DNA of 64,000 nt from assembly GCF_000421705.1 (NCBI RefSeq), contig NZ_ATXN01000002.1:558001-622000 (forward strand), given 5' to 3'. Shown in pieces: positions 26,952-36,502 of the stretch (positions are counted from its first letter, which is position 1; each line of letters starts with the position of its first letter). Both the position numbers and the translations under genes were made by a program. The DNA is from Brevundimonas naejangsanensis DSM 23858. GTDB taxonomy: Bacteria; Pseudomonadota; Alphaproteobacteria; Caulobacterales; Caulobacteraceae. Under the pieces are notes generated by a model. It made no database searches and had not been told where the DNA came from. It worked only from the letters and a program-made list of their open reading frames with translations.

Positions 26952-28325
26952 ATGGCGCGCGACTCTCTTCTCTTCGTCTGCAAATCCTGCGGGGCGGTTC
27001 ATTCCAAATGGGCCGGGCAATGCTCGGCCTGCGGCGAGTGGAACGTGCTGGTCGAGGAGTCCAAGGCCGCCCCGCCGGGCGCCATGAAGCCCGCCTCGAC
27101 CGCGCGCGGGCGCGGGGTGCAGTTCGAGACGCTGCAATCCGACACGCCTGAGCCGCCGCGCATCGTCACCGGCGTGACCGAGTTCGACCGCGTCTGCGGC
27201 GGCGGCGTCGTGCCCGGCTCGGCCATCCTGCTGGGCGGCGACCCCGGCGTCGGCAAGTCGACCCTGCTGCTGGAGGTCACGGCCAAGGCCGCGCGCAACG
27301 GCGCCAAGGTCGCCTATATCTCGGGCGAGGAAGCCATCGAGCAGATCCGCGCCCGCGCAAAACGCATGGGCGTGGCCGACGCCGACGTGGCCCTGGCCTC
27401 CGCCACCGCCCTGCGCGACATACTGACGACGCTGAAGCGCGATCCGTTCGACATCGTGATCATCGACTCCATCCAGACGCTGTGGAGCGACGCCCACGAC
27501 GCCGGGCCGGGCTCCATCACCCAGGTGCGCGCCTGCGCCGCCGAACTGGTGCGGCTGGCCAAGAACGGCGGTCCGGCCATCGTCCTGGTCGGCCACGTCA
27601 CCAAGGACGGCCAGATCGCCGGGCCGCGCGTGGTCGAACACATGGTCGACGCCGTCCTCAGCTTCGAGGGCGAGCGCGGCTATCCCTTCCGCATCCTGCG
27701 CGCGGGCAAGAACCGTTTCGGCGCCACCGACGAGATCGGCGTGTTCGAGATGGGCGACGCTGGCCTGCGCGAAGTGCCCAACCCCTCGGCCCTGTTCCTC
27801 GGTGAAGGCAAGGACCGGGCGCCCGGCGCCGCCGTCTTCGCCGGGATCGAGGGATCGCGCCCTGTTCTGGTGGAAATTCAGGCCCTTGTCGCGCCCTCTG
27901 CATACGGCACGCCAAGACGCGCCGTCGTCGGTTGGGACTCCGGTCGCCTCGCCATGCTGCTGGCGGTGCTGGAGGCGCGCTGCGGCCTCGGGTTCGGCGA
28001 CAAGGACGTCTATCTGAACGTCGCGGGCGGGATGCGGATCAACGAGCCCGCCGCCGATCTGGCCGCCGCCGCCGCCCTGATCTCATCGGCGCTTGACATG
28101 CCCCTGCCGCAGGGCTGTGTCGTCTTCGGCGAGATCGGCCTGTCGGGCGAGGTCCGCGCCGTCGGCCGGGCCGAGGCCCGCCTGCGCGAGGCCCAGAAGC
28201 TCGGCTTCGAGCGCGCCCTCGCCCCGCCACAGGCCAATGGAAAGGTGAAGAAGGGCGACGTCGCCCTGACCGTCGTCACCCGCCTGACCGACGCGGTCGA
28301 GCGAATCTCCCAGAACCGCTATTAG
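26952..28325 (+). CDS. radA: DNA repair protein RadA
   Basis: Branch-migration ATPase that helps RecA process recombination intermediates. The 457-residue protein has the N-terminal C4 zinc finger (CKSCG, then CSACGEW), a RecA-like core with Walker A GGDPGVGKST, the RadA-specific KNRFG motif, and a C-terminal Lon-protease-like domain (GLGFGDKDVYLNVAGGM). It leads into cvpA and purF on the same strand. No LexA-type box is visible upstream. Confidence 0.95.
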   Translation: MARDSLLFVCKSCGAVHSKWAGQCSACGEWNVLVEESKAAPPGAMKPASTARGRGVQFETLQSDTPEPPRIVTGVTEFDRVCGGGVVPGSAILLGGDPGVGKSTLLLEVTAKAARNGAKVAYISGEEAIEQIRARAKRMGVADADVALASATALRDILTTLKRDPFDIVIIDSIQTLWSDAHDAGPGSITQVRACAAELVRLAKNGGPAIVLVGHVTKDGQIAGPRVVEHMVDAVLSFEGERGYPFRILRAGKNRFGATDEIGVFEMGDAGLREVPNPSALFLGEGKDRAPGAAVFAGIEGSRPVLVEIQALVAPSAYGTPRRAVVGWDSGRLAMLLAVLEARCGLGFGDKDVYLNVAGGMRINEPAADLAAAAALISSALDMPLPQGCVVFGEIGLSGEVRAVGRAEARLREAQKLGFERALAPPQANGKVKKGDVALTVVTRLTDAVERISQNRY

Positions 28326-28361
28326 GGCGCGTTCCCCATCCTCCTTGAGGCCGCAGAGCGC

Positions 28362-28898
28362 GTGACCGGCTACGACGTCTTCGTGATCCTGGCCCTGCTG
28401 GCCTCGGGCGCCGCCGGATGGTTCCGGGGCGGCATGCGCGAGATCACGGCCCTGTTCAGCTTCCTGCTGGCGGCCCTGCTGGCTCTGATCACCCTGCCGT
28501 GGACGGCGCCGGTCGGGCGCTCTCTGGTCGATCCCGACTGGGCAGGGTCGGTGCTGGCCGTGGGTCTGGTGTTCGTGATCCTCTATTTCGGCCTGCGTTT
28601 TATCGGTTCAGCCATTTCGCAGGGCGCGCGCGGCCGCGCCCTGGGCGTGCTGGACCAGACGCTGGGTCTGGCGGTCGGTCTGGTTCGCGCCCTGGCCCTG
28701 ATCGGGGCGGTCCACTTGATCATCATGGGCGCCATGCAGGACAACCCGCCGCGCTGGCTGTCCGAGGCCGCCACAGCCCCCGTCAGCGAAGGCGCCGCCC
28801 GCGCCATCCAGATCGTGCTGCCCACGCTTGGAAAGGGCGCCGACGCCCTGACGCCCGTGGTCGGTTCTTCCGTCCGCGAAGGGTTTTCGTCGCAATGA
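28362..28898 (+). CDS. cvpA: CvpA family membrane protein
   Basis: A 178-residue protein with four membrane helices (about 4-22, 28-50, 62-82 and 100-122) and the CvpA start pattern YDVFVILALLASGAAGWFRGGMRE. CvpA is needed for colicin V production and bile/envelope-stress resistance in enterobacteria; its molecular activity is unknown. GTG start. It sits between radA and purF, the usual cvpA-purF neighbourhood. Confidence 0.88.
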   Translation: MTGYDVFVILALLASGAAGWFRGGMREITALFSFLLAALLALITLPWTAPVGRSLVDPDWAGSVLAVGLVFVILYFGLRFIGSAISQGARGRALGVLDQTLGLAVGLVRALALIGAVHLIIMGAMQDNPPRWLSEAATAPVSEGAARAIQIVLPTLGKGADALTPVVGSSVREGFSSQ

Positions 28899-28979
28899 GC
28901 CTTGCCCCCGACGCATTCGCAGACTACGTGCGCGTCGCCGCCCATTGAGTTATCTTCCCCCGGTCATCGGAGCCTGACG

Positions 28980-30485
28980 ATGCGCCACCATATCGCCGAA
29001 CCCGTCGTTCACCGTGAGCATTGGCGTGAGCCGGGCGATGACCAGCTTCGCCTCGAGTGCGGCGTCTGCGGCGTCTGGGGGGCGCCGAAAAACGAAGCCT
29101 CGTCCATCGTCGCCCTGGGCCTGCACGCCCTGCAGCATCGCGGGCAGGAAGCCTGCGGCATCGCCAGCGTCCACGACGAGCTCTTCTATACCGAGCGGCA
29201 TCAGGGCCTGGTCGGCGAAGCCTTCGGCAATGCCGAACTCAGCAAGCGTCTGCCAGGCACGGCCGCCATCGGCCACACCCGTTACTCGACCGCAGGCGGC
29301 AGCTTCCTGCGCAACATCCAGCCCATGTTCGCCGACCTGGACCAGGGCGGCATCGCGATCGCTCACAACGGAAATCTCACGAATTTCAAATACCTGCATG
29401 CGCAACTTGTCTCTGAAGGTGCGATTTTCCAGTCCACGTCGGACTCCGAGGCCATCCTCCACCTGATCGCCCGCAGCCGGAAGGCCAAGATCGTCGATCG
29501 CTTCATCGACGCCCTCAGCCGGATTGAGGGCGGCTACGCCCTGATCGCTCAGACCCGGCTGAAGCTGATCGGCGCGCGCGACCCGCTGGGCATCCGCCCG
29601 CTGGTGCTGGGCAAGGTCGGCGAGGCCTGGGTGCTGGCGTCCGAGACCTGTGCGCTGGACCTGATCGGCGCCACCTTCGTGCGCGATGTCGAGCACGGCG
29701 AGGTCGTGGTCATCGACGACGAGGGCCTGACGTCGATCAAGCCCTTCGCCGCGCGCGCCGCCCGTCCCTGCCTGTTTGAATACGTCTACTTCGCCCGCCC
29801 CGACTCGGTCGTGAACGGCCGCGCCGTCTATGAGGTCCGCAAGGAGATGGGCCGTCGCCTGGCCCGCGAACATGTGGTCGAGGCCGATGTCGTGGTGCCA
29901 GTGCCCGACTCGGGCGTCCCCGCCGCTCTCGGCTATGCGCAGGAAAGCGGCCTGCCCTACGAGATGGGCATCATCCGCAGCCATTATCTGGGCCGCACCT
30001 TCATCCAGCCCAGCCAGGGCGCCCGTCAGAAGGGCGTGCGGATGAAGCACAGCCCCAACCGCGCCGCCCTGGAAGGCAAGCGCGTCGTGCTGATCGACGA
30101 CTCCATCGTGCGCGGCACGACATCGCTGAAACTGGTCCGCGCCGTGCGCGCGGCGGGCGCCAGGGAGGTGCACCTGCGCTCGGCCAGCCCGCAGATCCTC
30201 TACCCCGACTTCTACGGCATCGACATGCCCGAGCGCTCGCAACTGATGGCCGCCACCCACAGCATGGAAGAGATGCGCGCGGTTCTCGAGGTCGATTCGC
30301 TCGGCTTCCTGTCCATCGACGGCCTGTACGACGCGCTCGGCGCCGGGCCGCGCGATCCGGCGAGCCCGCAGTTCACCGACCACTACTTCACCGGCGATTA
30401 TCCGACCCGCCTGCTGGACCGCGAGATCGAGGAAGGCGGCCGCGATCCGCGCGGGAAGCAACTTTCTCTGCTGGTGACCGCTTAA
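28980..30485 (+). CDS. purF: Amidophosphoribosyltransferase PurF
   Basis: First committed enzyme of purine synthesis, making phosphoribosylamine from PRPP and glutamine. The ATG at 28980 has GGAG 7 bases upstream; an upstream in-frame start lacks this. The N terminus keeps a 26-residue propeptide before the expected catalytic Cys27 of the Ntn glutaminase (LECGVCGVWG), as in B. subtilis-type enzymes. HALQHRGQEACGI, HTRYSTAG and the PRPP-binding VVLIDDSIVRGTT are present. 501 residues. Confidence 0.95.
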   Translation: MRHHIAEPVVHREHWREPGDDQLRLECGVCGVWGAPKNEASSIVALGLHALQHRGQEACGIASVHDELFYTERHQGLVGEAFGNAELSKRLPGTAAIGHTRYSTAGGSFLRNIQPMFADLDQGGIAIAHNGNLTNFKYLHAQLVSEGAIFQSTSDSEAILHLIARSRKAKIVDRFIDALSRIEGGYALIAQTRLKLIGARDPLGIRPLVLGKVGEAWVLASETCALDLIGATFVRDVEHGEVVVIDDEGLTSIKPFAARAARPCLFEYVYFARPDSVVNGRAVYEVRKEMGRRLAREHVVEADVVVPVPDSGVPAALGYAQESGLPYEMGIIRSHYLGRTFIQPSQGARQKGVRMKHSPNRAALEGKRVVLIDDSIVRGTTSLKLVRAVRAAGAREVHLRSASPQILYPDFYGIDMPERSQLMAATHSMEEMRAVLEVDSLGFLSIDGLYDALGAGPRDPASPQFTDHYFTGDYPTRLLDREIEEGGRDPRGKQLSLLVTA

Positions 30486-30491
30486 GGCTGG

Positions 30492-30833
30492 ATGATCCAG
30501 CTCGGCTACTTCACGCTCGACACACCTGACGTCGACAAGGCCCGCGCCTTCTATGCGGGCCTGTTCGGCTGGCGCTTCAACGACGCCTCGTCCAGCCCGA
30601 CCTACGCCCATGTGGCCCAGTCCGATCCTGCGTTCGGCATCACCAAGGGCGAGCAGAAGGCCTTCCCCAATCTCTATTTCCGCGTCGACGACATAGAGGC
30701 GGCCTGCGCCCGGGTGGTCGAACTGGGCGGCCGATGCGCCGTGCCCGCCGAAAGCCCGTCAGGCCTGTCCGCCGTCGTCAGCGACGACCAGGGCGTCAGC
30801 TTCAGCCTGTGGCAGCCCGCATCGGGCTACTGA
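30492..30833 (+). CDS. VOC superfamily (glyoxalase/bleomycin-resistance-like) protein
   Basis: A 113-residue single VOC module with two beta-alpha-beta-beta-beta halves: FTLDTPDVDKARAFYAGLFGW in the first, and FRVDDIEAACARVVELGG in the second. Such proteins are metal-dependent lyases, dioxygenases or drug-binding proteins; the metal ligands and substrate cannot be assigned. It starts 6 bases after purF and is probably cotranscribed. Confidence 0.8.
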   Translation: MIQLGYFTLDTPDVDKARAFYAGLFGWRFNDASSSPTYAHVAQSDPAFGITKGEQKAFPNLYFRVDDIEAACARVVELGGRCAVPAESPSGLSAVVSDDQGVSFSLWQPASGY

Positions 30834-30871
30834 GCCTTCCACCCTGCGTCCGGCCGCGCTATCAGCGGGCC

Positions 30872-31633
30872 ATGTCCGAGAATGCTTCCCTCCCCCTCGC
30901 CAATCGCGTCGCCCTGGTCGTCGGCGCCTCGCGCGGCATCGGCCGCGAGGCCGCCCTCGCCCTGGCCAAGGCCGGCGCCCACGTCATCGCCGCCGCCCGC
31001 ACCCAGGGCGCGCTTGAGGAGCTGGACGACGAAATCTTCGCCGCCACCGGCCAGCACGCCAGCCTGGTTCCGTTCGACCTCGTGGACGGCGGCGCCATCG
31101 ACCGTCTGGGCGGCGCCCTGTTCGAGCGGTTCGGCAAGCTGGACATCTGGGTTCAGGCCGCCGCCACAATGGGCCCATCGGGCCTGACCCCGGTCGCCCA
31201 CGCTGAGCCGCGCGAGTTCGCCAAGGTCGAGAAGATCAACTTCACCGGCGTCTATCGCCTGATCCGCTCGCTGGAGCCTCTGTTGCGCGCCTCCGACGCC
31301 GGTCGCGCCATCCACCTGACCACCAGCGTCGCCAGCCAGCCGCGCGCTTTCTGGGGCATGTACGCCGCGACCAAGGCGGGCGCCGAAGCCCTGGTCAAAT
31401 GCTGGGCGGACGAGATCGAAAGCACGCCGGTGCGCGCCTGCATCGTCGATCCGGGCCGGATGCGGACCCAATTGCGCGCTCAGGCCTTTCCGGGCGAAGA
31501 TCCCGAAGTCCTGCCTCATCCTTCGGAGATCGGCCCCCTGATGGTCGAACTGGCCCGCCCCGACTTCACCCCGCCCCTGACGGTCAGCTTCAAGGAATGG
31601 AAGCAGGGTCTGTCGGCGGCCGCCCTGGTCTGA
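30872..31633 (+). CDS. SDR family NAD(P)-dependent oxidoreductase
   Basis: A 253-residue classical short-chain dehydrogenase: cofactor loop VGASRGIGREAAL, active-site serine in TTSVASQ and the YAATKAG tyrosine/lysine pair. The start at 30872 is chosen because MSENASLPLANRVALVVG is the normal SDR beginning; the upstream open frame overlaps the VOC gene. An SDR next to purF recurs in alphaproteobacteria. Substrate unknown. Confidence 0.85.
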   Translation: MSENASLPLANRVALVVGASRGIGREAALALAKAGAHVIAAARTQGALEELDDEIFAATGQHASLVPFDLVDGGAIDRLGGALFERFGKLDIWVQAAATMGPSGLTPVAHAEPREFAKVEKINFTGVYRLIRSLEPLLRASDAGRAIHLTTSVASQPRAFWGMYAATKAGAEALVKCWADEIESTPVRACIVDPGRMRTQLRAQAFPGEDPEVLPHPSEIGPLMVELARPDFTPPLTVSFKEWKQGLSAAALV

Positions 31634-31640
31634 CACCCGG

Positions 31641-32966
31641 ATGTCCGGGGGAGCGGGCGCAGAAGACCAGATGATCCTGGCCCCAGCGGAGAAGCGTCCC
31701 TCGCTTCCGCTCGTCCGCGCCGCCCCTCTGGCCGATATCGTGGCTGTCATCGCCTCGATCGGACTGATCCTGACCTATGTCGGCTTCTGGAGCGCGCCGC
31801 TGACCGGCTATGGCGCGCGATCGGCCGACTTCCTGCGCAACTTCTACTATCCGGCCTATCTGCTGGCGCTGGTGCTGGTCTGTATGCGCCCCGGCCGTGC
31901 GTTAAAGGGGATGCTGCGCTCGCCGCTGCTGATCGCCTTGCTGCTGCTGACGGCCGCGACCTATTTCTGGTCGATCATGCCGGACCTGACGGCGCGGCGC
32001 ATTCCCGCTCTGGTCTTCACTACTCTGGCTGGCGTGGCGCTGGCGTCGCGCTGGAGCTGGAAAAGCCTGACCGAAATCGTAGCCGGGACGCTGGCGGTGC
32101 TGGCGGTGATTTCCTTCCTGTTGGGCCTGTTGCTGCCCGACATGGGCCGGATGCAGGAACTCTTCCCCGGCGCCTGGCGCGGACTGTGGCTGGAAAAGAA
32201 TTCGCTCGGCAACGTCATGGTGAAATCCGCCGTCTTCATGATCGCCGCGGGCATGATGGCGCCGGAACGACGCAAGCTCTGGTTCGGCCTCGCCCTCCTG
32301 CCCGTCATGCTCATCATCCTGTCGACATCGAAAACCGCCCTTGTGGTGCTGTTCCTGTCGATGGCCGCCATGGGCTTTGTAGCGATCGTGAAATCCGGTC
32401 CGCTGCGCGCCGTCATCGCCACCTGGCTGGCGGTCGTAGTGGTGATCGGCGCAGGCCTGCTGATCGCAATGGAGACGGATACCTTCTTCGCCCTGCTCGG
32501 CAAGGACGCCACCCTGACCGGACGGACCGAGATCTGGTCCGGCATCATGCAGCAGATGTCCGAGCATCCGTGGCGCGGCTTCGGCTATGGCGCGGTGTGG
32601 GACGACCCCAGCTTCACCGGTCCCAAGGCATGGATCGGCTATCAGGCCCACTTCATTCCCGCCGACGCCCACAGCGGCTGGCTGGAGCTCTACATCGCCC
32701 TGGGTCTGGGCGGCGTCATCCTGTTCGCCCTCTTCCTGCTGCAGATCTGGGCGCAGTCCTTCTGGGCCGCCTATACCAGCCCGGCAGGATGGCTGGTCCT
32801 GCCGATGATGACCTCCTACACCATCACCATGATGACCGAGAGCATCGCCATGAACTGGCATGAGTTGCGCTGGGTGGTCGTCGTCGCCATCGCGCTCAAG
32901 CTGGCCCTGGGCGACGAGCCCGAGGCCCCGAACCAAACCGCGCCAAGACGGCTATCGCGCAGGTAA
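31641..32966 (+). CDS. O-antigen ligase/polymerase-like membrane protein
   Basis: A 441-residue integral membrane protein with about ten helices and one large periplasmic loop (about 285-345) bearing LTGRTEIWSGIM and GFGYG, then HSGWLELYIALGLGG, the Wzy_C signature of O-antigen ligases (WaaL) and exopolysaccharide polymerases. In Caulobacterales such proteins also act in holdfast or capsule polymerisation. No glycan cluster is nearby, so the substrate is open. A second start at 31671 (MILAPAEK) is plausible. Confidence 0.8.
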   Translation: MSGGAGAEDQMILAPAEKRPSLPLVRAAPLADIVAVIASIGLILTYVGFWSAPLTGYGARSADFLRNFYYPAYLLALVLVCMRPGRALKGMLRSPLLIALLLLTAATYFWSIMPDLTARRIPALVFTTLAGVALASRWSWKSLTEIVAGTLAVLAVISFLLGLLLPDMGRMQELFPGAWRGLWLEKNSLGNVMVKSAVFMIAAGMMAPERRKLWFGLALLPVMLIILSTSKTALVVLFLSMAAMGFVAIVKSGPLRAVIATWLAVVVVIGAGLLIAMETDTFFALLGKDATLTGRTEIWSGIMQQMSEHPWRGFGYGAVWDDPSFTGPKAWIGYQAHFIPADAHSGWLELYIALGLGGVILFALFLLQIWAQSFWAAYTSPAGWLVLPMMTSYTITMMTESIAMNWHELRWVVVVAIALKLALGDEPEAPNQTAPRRLSRR

Positions 32967-32989
32967 GCTGTTACGGAATAAACGGGGCG

Positions 32990-33352
32990 TCAGCCCTGTA
33001 TCAGACCCTCTGGCCCAGCCAGCTTACGTTCGCATATCGAATAGCGGTTGGCGGCCGCCGCATAGTCGGACAAGGCCGCCGTATAGTCGTTCAGCGTATC
33101 GACATAGGCGTTGAAGGCCTCGCCATAGGCCGCCAGTTCACGCTCGAAAGCCGCATAGGCCGCCGGACGGCAGTTATGCCGCGCCCGCGCCTCATCGACA
33201 CATGACGGCGTCGCAGGTCGCGTGGGCTTGACCGGGCGGATCACCGGCGGCGCTTCGGGCGCCCGGCACTCCGCTGTTACGGCCGCCGCCTCTCCGGCCT
33301 GGACGACGAGCGCCAGCATCAGAACCGCTGCAAGCATCAAACCCTCCTTCAA
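32990..33352 (-). CDS. Exported small protein of unknown function
   Basis: A 120-residue protein with a signal peptide (ending GEAAAV), a Pro-rich stretch with a Cys (ECRAPEAPPVIRPVKP), a second Cys pair (SCVDEARARHNC) and a helical region in which Tyr and Ala recur (AYGEAFNAYVDTLNDYTAAL), ending near a fourth Cys. The helical region may form a coiled structure. An inner Met at position 6 may be the real start. Not recognised as a known family; convergent with the O-antigen-ligase-like gene. Confidence 0.6.
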   Translation of the reverse strand: MKEGLMLAAVLMLALVVQAGEAAAVTAECRAPEAPPVIRPVKPTRPATPSCVDEARARHNCRPAAYAAFERELAAYGEAFNAYVDTLNDYTAALSDYAAAANRYSICERKLAGPEGLIQG

Positions 33353-33399
33353 CCCTGCAGACGCAGACCTGGCGAAGCCCGCATAAAAGAAGCGGCGCC

Positions 33400-35025
33400 T
33401 TAGCGCTTGGCGCCGCCCTTCTGACCCGTGCGGACGCGGCCCGAGCGCGAGACCTGACGGGCGCCGCCGCGCGCGCCCTTGCCGACGAAGGCGTTGGAGC
33501 CGGACTTCTTGGACGCGCTGGCCTTCAGCCCGCCCAGCGGCTTCACCTTGGGCTTGATCCCAGCCTTGGCCTTCTGCTCCAGCGCCTTGCCGGGCAGGTT
33601 GGACAGCTTCTCGGCCTTCTCGGCCTTGATCACCCGACGCGGCGCCGTCTTGGCGTCGCCCTTGAACCGTTCCGGCCCCGACTTGGCGCCGCCCGCGGCA
33701 TAGGGGTTGGCCGAGCCCGACTTGACGTTCAGGCGGATGGGCGTGCCCTGCAGGTCGAAGCTCTCGCGGATCGAGTTGACCAGATAGCGCTTGTAGTGAT
33801 CCGGCATCGCCTCGGCCCGGCTGGCCATCAGCACGAACGTCGGAGGACGCGCCTTGGTCTGGGCGATGTATTTGGGCTTGATGCGCTTGCCGTCCACGGC
33901 AGGGGGCGGGTGCCTCTGCGTCGCCAGGGACAGCCAGTCGTTGAGGTCCTTGGTCTTCACCTTGACCGACCAGGTGTCATAGGCCTCCAGCACAGCGGGC
34001 ATCAGACGCTCGACTCCCCGACCGTTGAACGACGACAGGGCGACAAAGGGCGAACCGCGCAGTTGCGGCAGCTTGTCGTCGGCCAGACGCTTCAGCTCGG
34101 CCAGACGCGCCTGAGGCTCTTCTTCCAGATCCCATTTGGCGGCGACATAGACCAGCGCCCGCCCTTCCCGCTCGACCAGATCGGCCAGTTGCAGGTCCTG
34201 GGTGTCGAAGGCGTCGTCCTTGTCCATCACCATGATCACCACCTCGGCGAAGGTGATGGCGCGGATGGTGTCGGCGACCGACAGCTTTTCCAGCTTCTCC
34301 TGGACGCGGGCCTTGCGGCGCATCCCGGCGGTGTCGATCAGGCGAATATTCTTGCCTTCCCAGACCCAGTCCACCGAGATGGAGTCGCGCGTGATCCCGG
34401 CTTCCGGGCCGGTCAGCAGGCGGTCGTCGCCGATCAAGCGGTTGATCAGGGTCGACTTGCCCGCGTTCGGTCGGCCGATGACGGCGATGCGGATCGGCTT
34501 TTCAGGCTCGTCGACTTCCTCGATGAAGATGTCTTCGGACGCCGCCACGACCGCCTGATACAGGTCGGCCATGCCCTCGCCGTGCTCGGCCGAGATCGGC
34601 ACCGGCTCGCCGAAGCCCAGGCCGTGCGCCTCGCCCACGCCGCCGCCGCTCTCGCGGCTTTCGGACTTGTTGGCCAGCAGGACGATGGGCTTGTGCACCT
34701 TGCGCAGGCGGTCGGCGAAGATGCGGTCCAGCGAGGTCACGCCTTCGCGCGCGTCCATCATGAACAGGATCAGGTCCGCGTCCTCGATCGCCGCCTCGGT
34801 CTGCTCGCGCATCCGGGCTTCCAGGCTTTCGTCGGTGACGTCCTCATACCCCGCCGTGTCGATCAGGGTCAGGTCCATGTCGCCGATCACGCCGTCGGCG
34901 TAGCGGCGGTCGCGGGTCACGCCGGGGCGATCATCGACCAGCGCAAGGCGCTTGCCGACGAGACGATTGAACAGTGTCGACTTGCCCACATTGGGGCGGC
35001 CGACGATGGCGACCTTCAGAGCCAT
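33400..35025 (-). CDS. der: Ribosome biogenesis GTPase Der with a basic C-terminal extension
   Basis: Double-GTPase needed for 50S maturation. G1 motifs GRPNVGKST (near residue 9) and GRPNAGKST (near 188), two TKxD-type motifs and a KH-like domain (ending about 435) are intact. The protein is 541 residues, some 50 longer than E. coli Der; the last ~106 residues (33403-33720) form a low-complexity Lys/Arg/Gly/Ala tail with about 27 basic and 5 acidic residues. It is followed upstream on the same strand by bamB and a TPR gene, the usual YfgM-BamB-Der cluster. Confidence 0.94.
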   Translation of the reverse strand: MALKVAIVGRPNVGKSTLFNRLVGKRLALVDDRPGVTRDRRYADGVIGDMDLTLIDTAGYEDVTDESLEARMREQTEAAIEDADLILFMMDAREGVTSLDRIFADRLRKVHKPIVLLANKSESRESGGGVGEAHGLGFGEPVPISAEHGEGMADLYQAVVAASEDIFIEEVDEPEKPIRIAVIGRPNAGKSTLINRLIGDDRLLTGPEAGITRDSISVDWVWEGKNIRLIDTAGMRRKARVQEKLEKLSVADTIRAITFAEVVIMVMDKDDAFDTQDLQLADLVEREGRALVYVAAKWDLEEEPQARLAELKRLADDKLPQLRGSPFVALSSFNGRGVERLMPAVLEAYDTWSVKVKTKDLNDWLSLATQRHPPPAVDGKRIKPKYIAQTKARPPTFVLMASRAEAMPDHYKRYLVNSIRESFDLQGTPIRLNVKSGSANPYAAGGAKSGPERFKGDAKTAPRRVIKAEKAEKLSNLPGKALEQKAKAGIKPKVKPLGGLKASASKKSGSNAFVGKGARGGARQVSRSGRVRTGQKGGAKR

Positions 35026-35056
35026 GTCGGCCTTCTAGCTTAAATCGGGGGAAAGG

Positions 35057-36478
35057 TCAGCGGATGCTGACCAGCTGACCTTTGTCGGTCAGGACATACA
35101 GGGCGCCGTTATAGGCGGCTGGGGCGATATAGGCGGCCGAACCCAGCTTCAGGCTGGCGGTCTGCGCGCCGGTCTTCGGATCGAAGGCCACCGCCTCGCC
35201 GTCCGAGTTTACCAGCACGAGACGGTTGGACGCCAGGATCGGACCCGACCAGACCGGACGCACGGTGCGCTTGCCGAAGCCCAGGAAGCCGCCTTCCTTG
35301 CGCACCCGGCCCTCGTTCAGGTCGCGGGTCCAGTAGACCTGCCCCGTCTCGCGGTTGACCACGGTCAGTTCGCCCGACTTGGACACCACATAGAGCACGT
35401 CGCCGACCGGCAGGGGCTGGTTCACGCCCGCCACCGGCAGGGACCACTTAGGCTGGCCGCTGCGCAGATCCATCGACTGCAGCACGCCCGACTGGCTGAC
35501 GGCGTAGACCTGGCCGCGGCTGACCACCGGGCGACCGGCGATGTCGCGCAGTTCCGACAAGGCGCTGGTGCGGCTGGTGCGCGACAGCACCTGCTCCCAC
35601 ACTGGCTGGCCGTTCGAGGCCTGCAGGGCCACGATCTGGCCCGAGGAGAAGGGCGCCACCACCGTACCGCCGCTGACCGCCGGGCTGGAGGCGCGCATGA
35701 TGCGGGCCGGCTCGGTGATGCCGCGATAGGACCAGTCCTGCTGCCCGTTGGCCACGTTGAAGGCCATCAACTGGTTGTCGACGTCGACGACATAGACCCG
35801 CTGGCCCGACACCGTCGGCGCGCCGTGGATCGGCAGATCGACCGGGGTGCGCCACAGCTCGGCGCCCGTATTGGCGTCGAACGCCGTCATCACGCGATAG
35901 CCGGACGAGACGAAGACCTTGCCGTCGCTGACGGCGAGACCGCCGCCGAAGCCGCCGCCGCCCGCCCCGCCGCCGAAACCGACGCCCAGGATGCGACGAC
36001 CGCGATCGACTTCCTCGACCTTGACGCTGGCCTTCCAGGCCACCTGACCGGTGCCGGCGTCGACGGCGGTCACGCCCGCCTCGCCGTCCAGCACGAAGAT
36101 CTTGCCGCCGTCGGCGACGACCGGCGACATCACCTGATCGGTGCGCCCCGAACCCGCGCCGATGTCACGACGCCAGGCGACGGCGAAATCCGGCGCGGCG
36201 ATAACATGTTCAACGGCGTTTTCGGCGTTGCCGCCCGGCTGGCTCCAGCTAGTGACCGCCTGCGGGCCGGGCAGGAAGAAATCGCGGCCCGACAGAGCGG
36301 CCGAAGGCGTCAACTGCTGTTCGAACTCAAGAATGGAAATCCGCTGACCTTCGCTGGCGGTCGCCACCGGATCCTTGCCGCCGCCCAGACCGAACGGCAG
36401 GGCTTTGCGAACGGTGCCGCAGGAGGCGACGGTCATCGCCAGACCGCACAGCAGAGCGACTTTCAGGGTTTTGTTCAT
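35057..36478 (-). CDS. bamB: PQQ-repeat beta-propeller lipoprotein, BamB-like
   Basis: A 473-residue lipoprotein with lipobox VASC (Cys about residue 20). Repeated beta-propeller strands (for example GQVAWKASV, GAELWRTPV, GQPVWEQVL, GQVYWTRDL) fit the eight-bladed BamB scaffold of the beta-barrel assembly machine. A Gly-rich loop (about 165-180, GGGAGGGGFGGG) is unusual. Position next to der and a YfgM-like gene supports BamB; other PQQ-repeat proteins are possible but less likely. Confidence 0.85.
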   Translation of the reverse strand: MNKTLKVALLCGLAMTVASCGTVRKALPFGLGGGKDPVATASEGQRISILEFEQQLTPSAALSGRDFFLPGPQAVTSWSQPGGNAENAVEHVIAAPDFAVAWRRDIGAGSGRTDQVMSPVVADGGKIFVLDGEAGVTAVDAGTGQVAWKASVKVEEVDRGRRILGVGFGGGAGGGGFGGGLAVSDGKVFVSSGYRVMTAFDANTGAELWRTPVDLPIHGAPTVSGQRVYVVDVDNQLMAFNVANGQQDWSYRGITEPARIMRASSPAVSGGTVVAPFSSGQIVALQASNGQPVWEQVLSRTSRTSALSELRDIAGRPVVSRGQVYAVSQSGVLQSMDLRSGQPKWSLPVAGVNQPLPVGDVLYVVSKSGELTVVNRETGQVYWTRDLNEGRVRKEGGFLGFGKRTVRPVWSGPILASNRLVLVNSDGEAVAFDPKTGAQTASLKLGSAAYIAPAAYNGALYVLTDKGQLVSIR

Positions 36479-36502
36479 GCGAATCGTCCCGAAGGCGTCA
36501 AA

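Noticed and set aside
28950..30611. Long antisense open frames opposite purF and similarly opposite surA (3803-5179), astA/astD (42373-43995) and gyrA (53184-55037)
   Set aside because: Each lies entirely opposite a clearly conserved gene and its translation shows no family motif, signal or membrane pattern.
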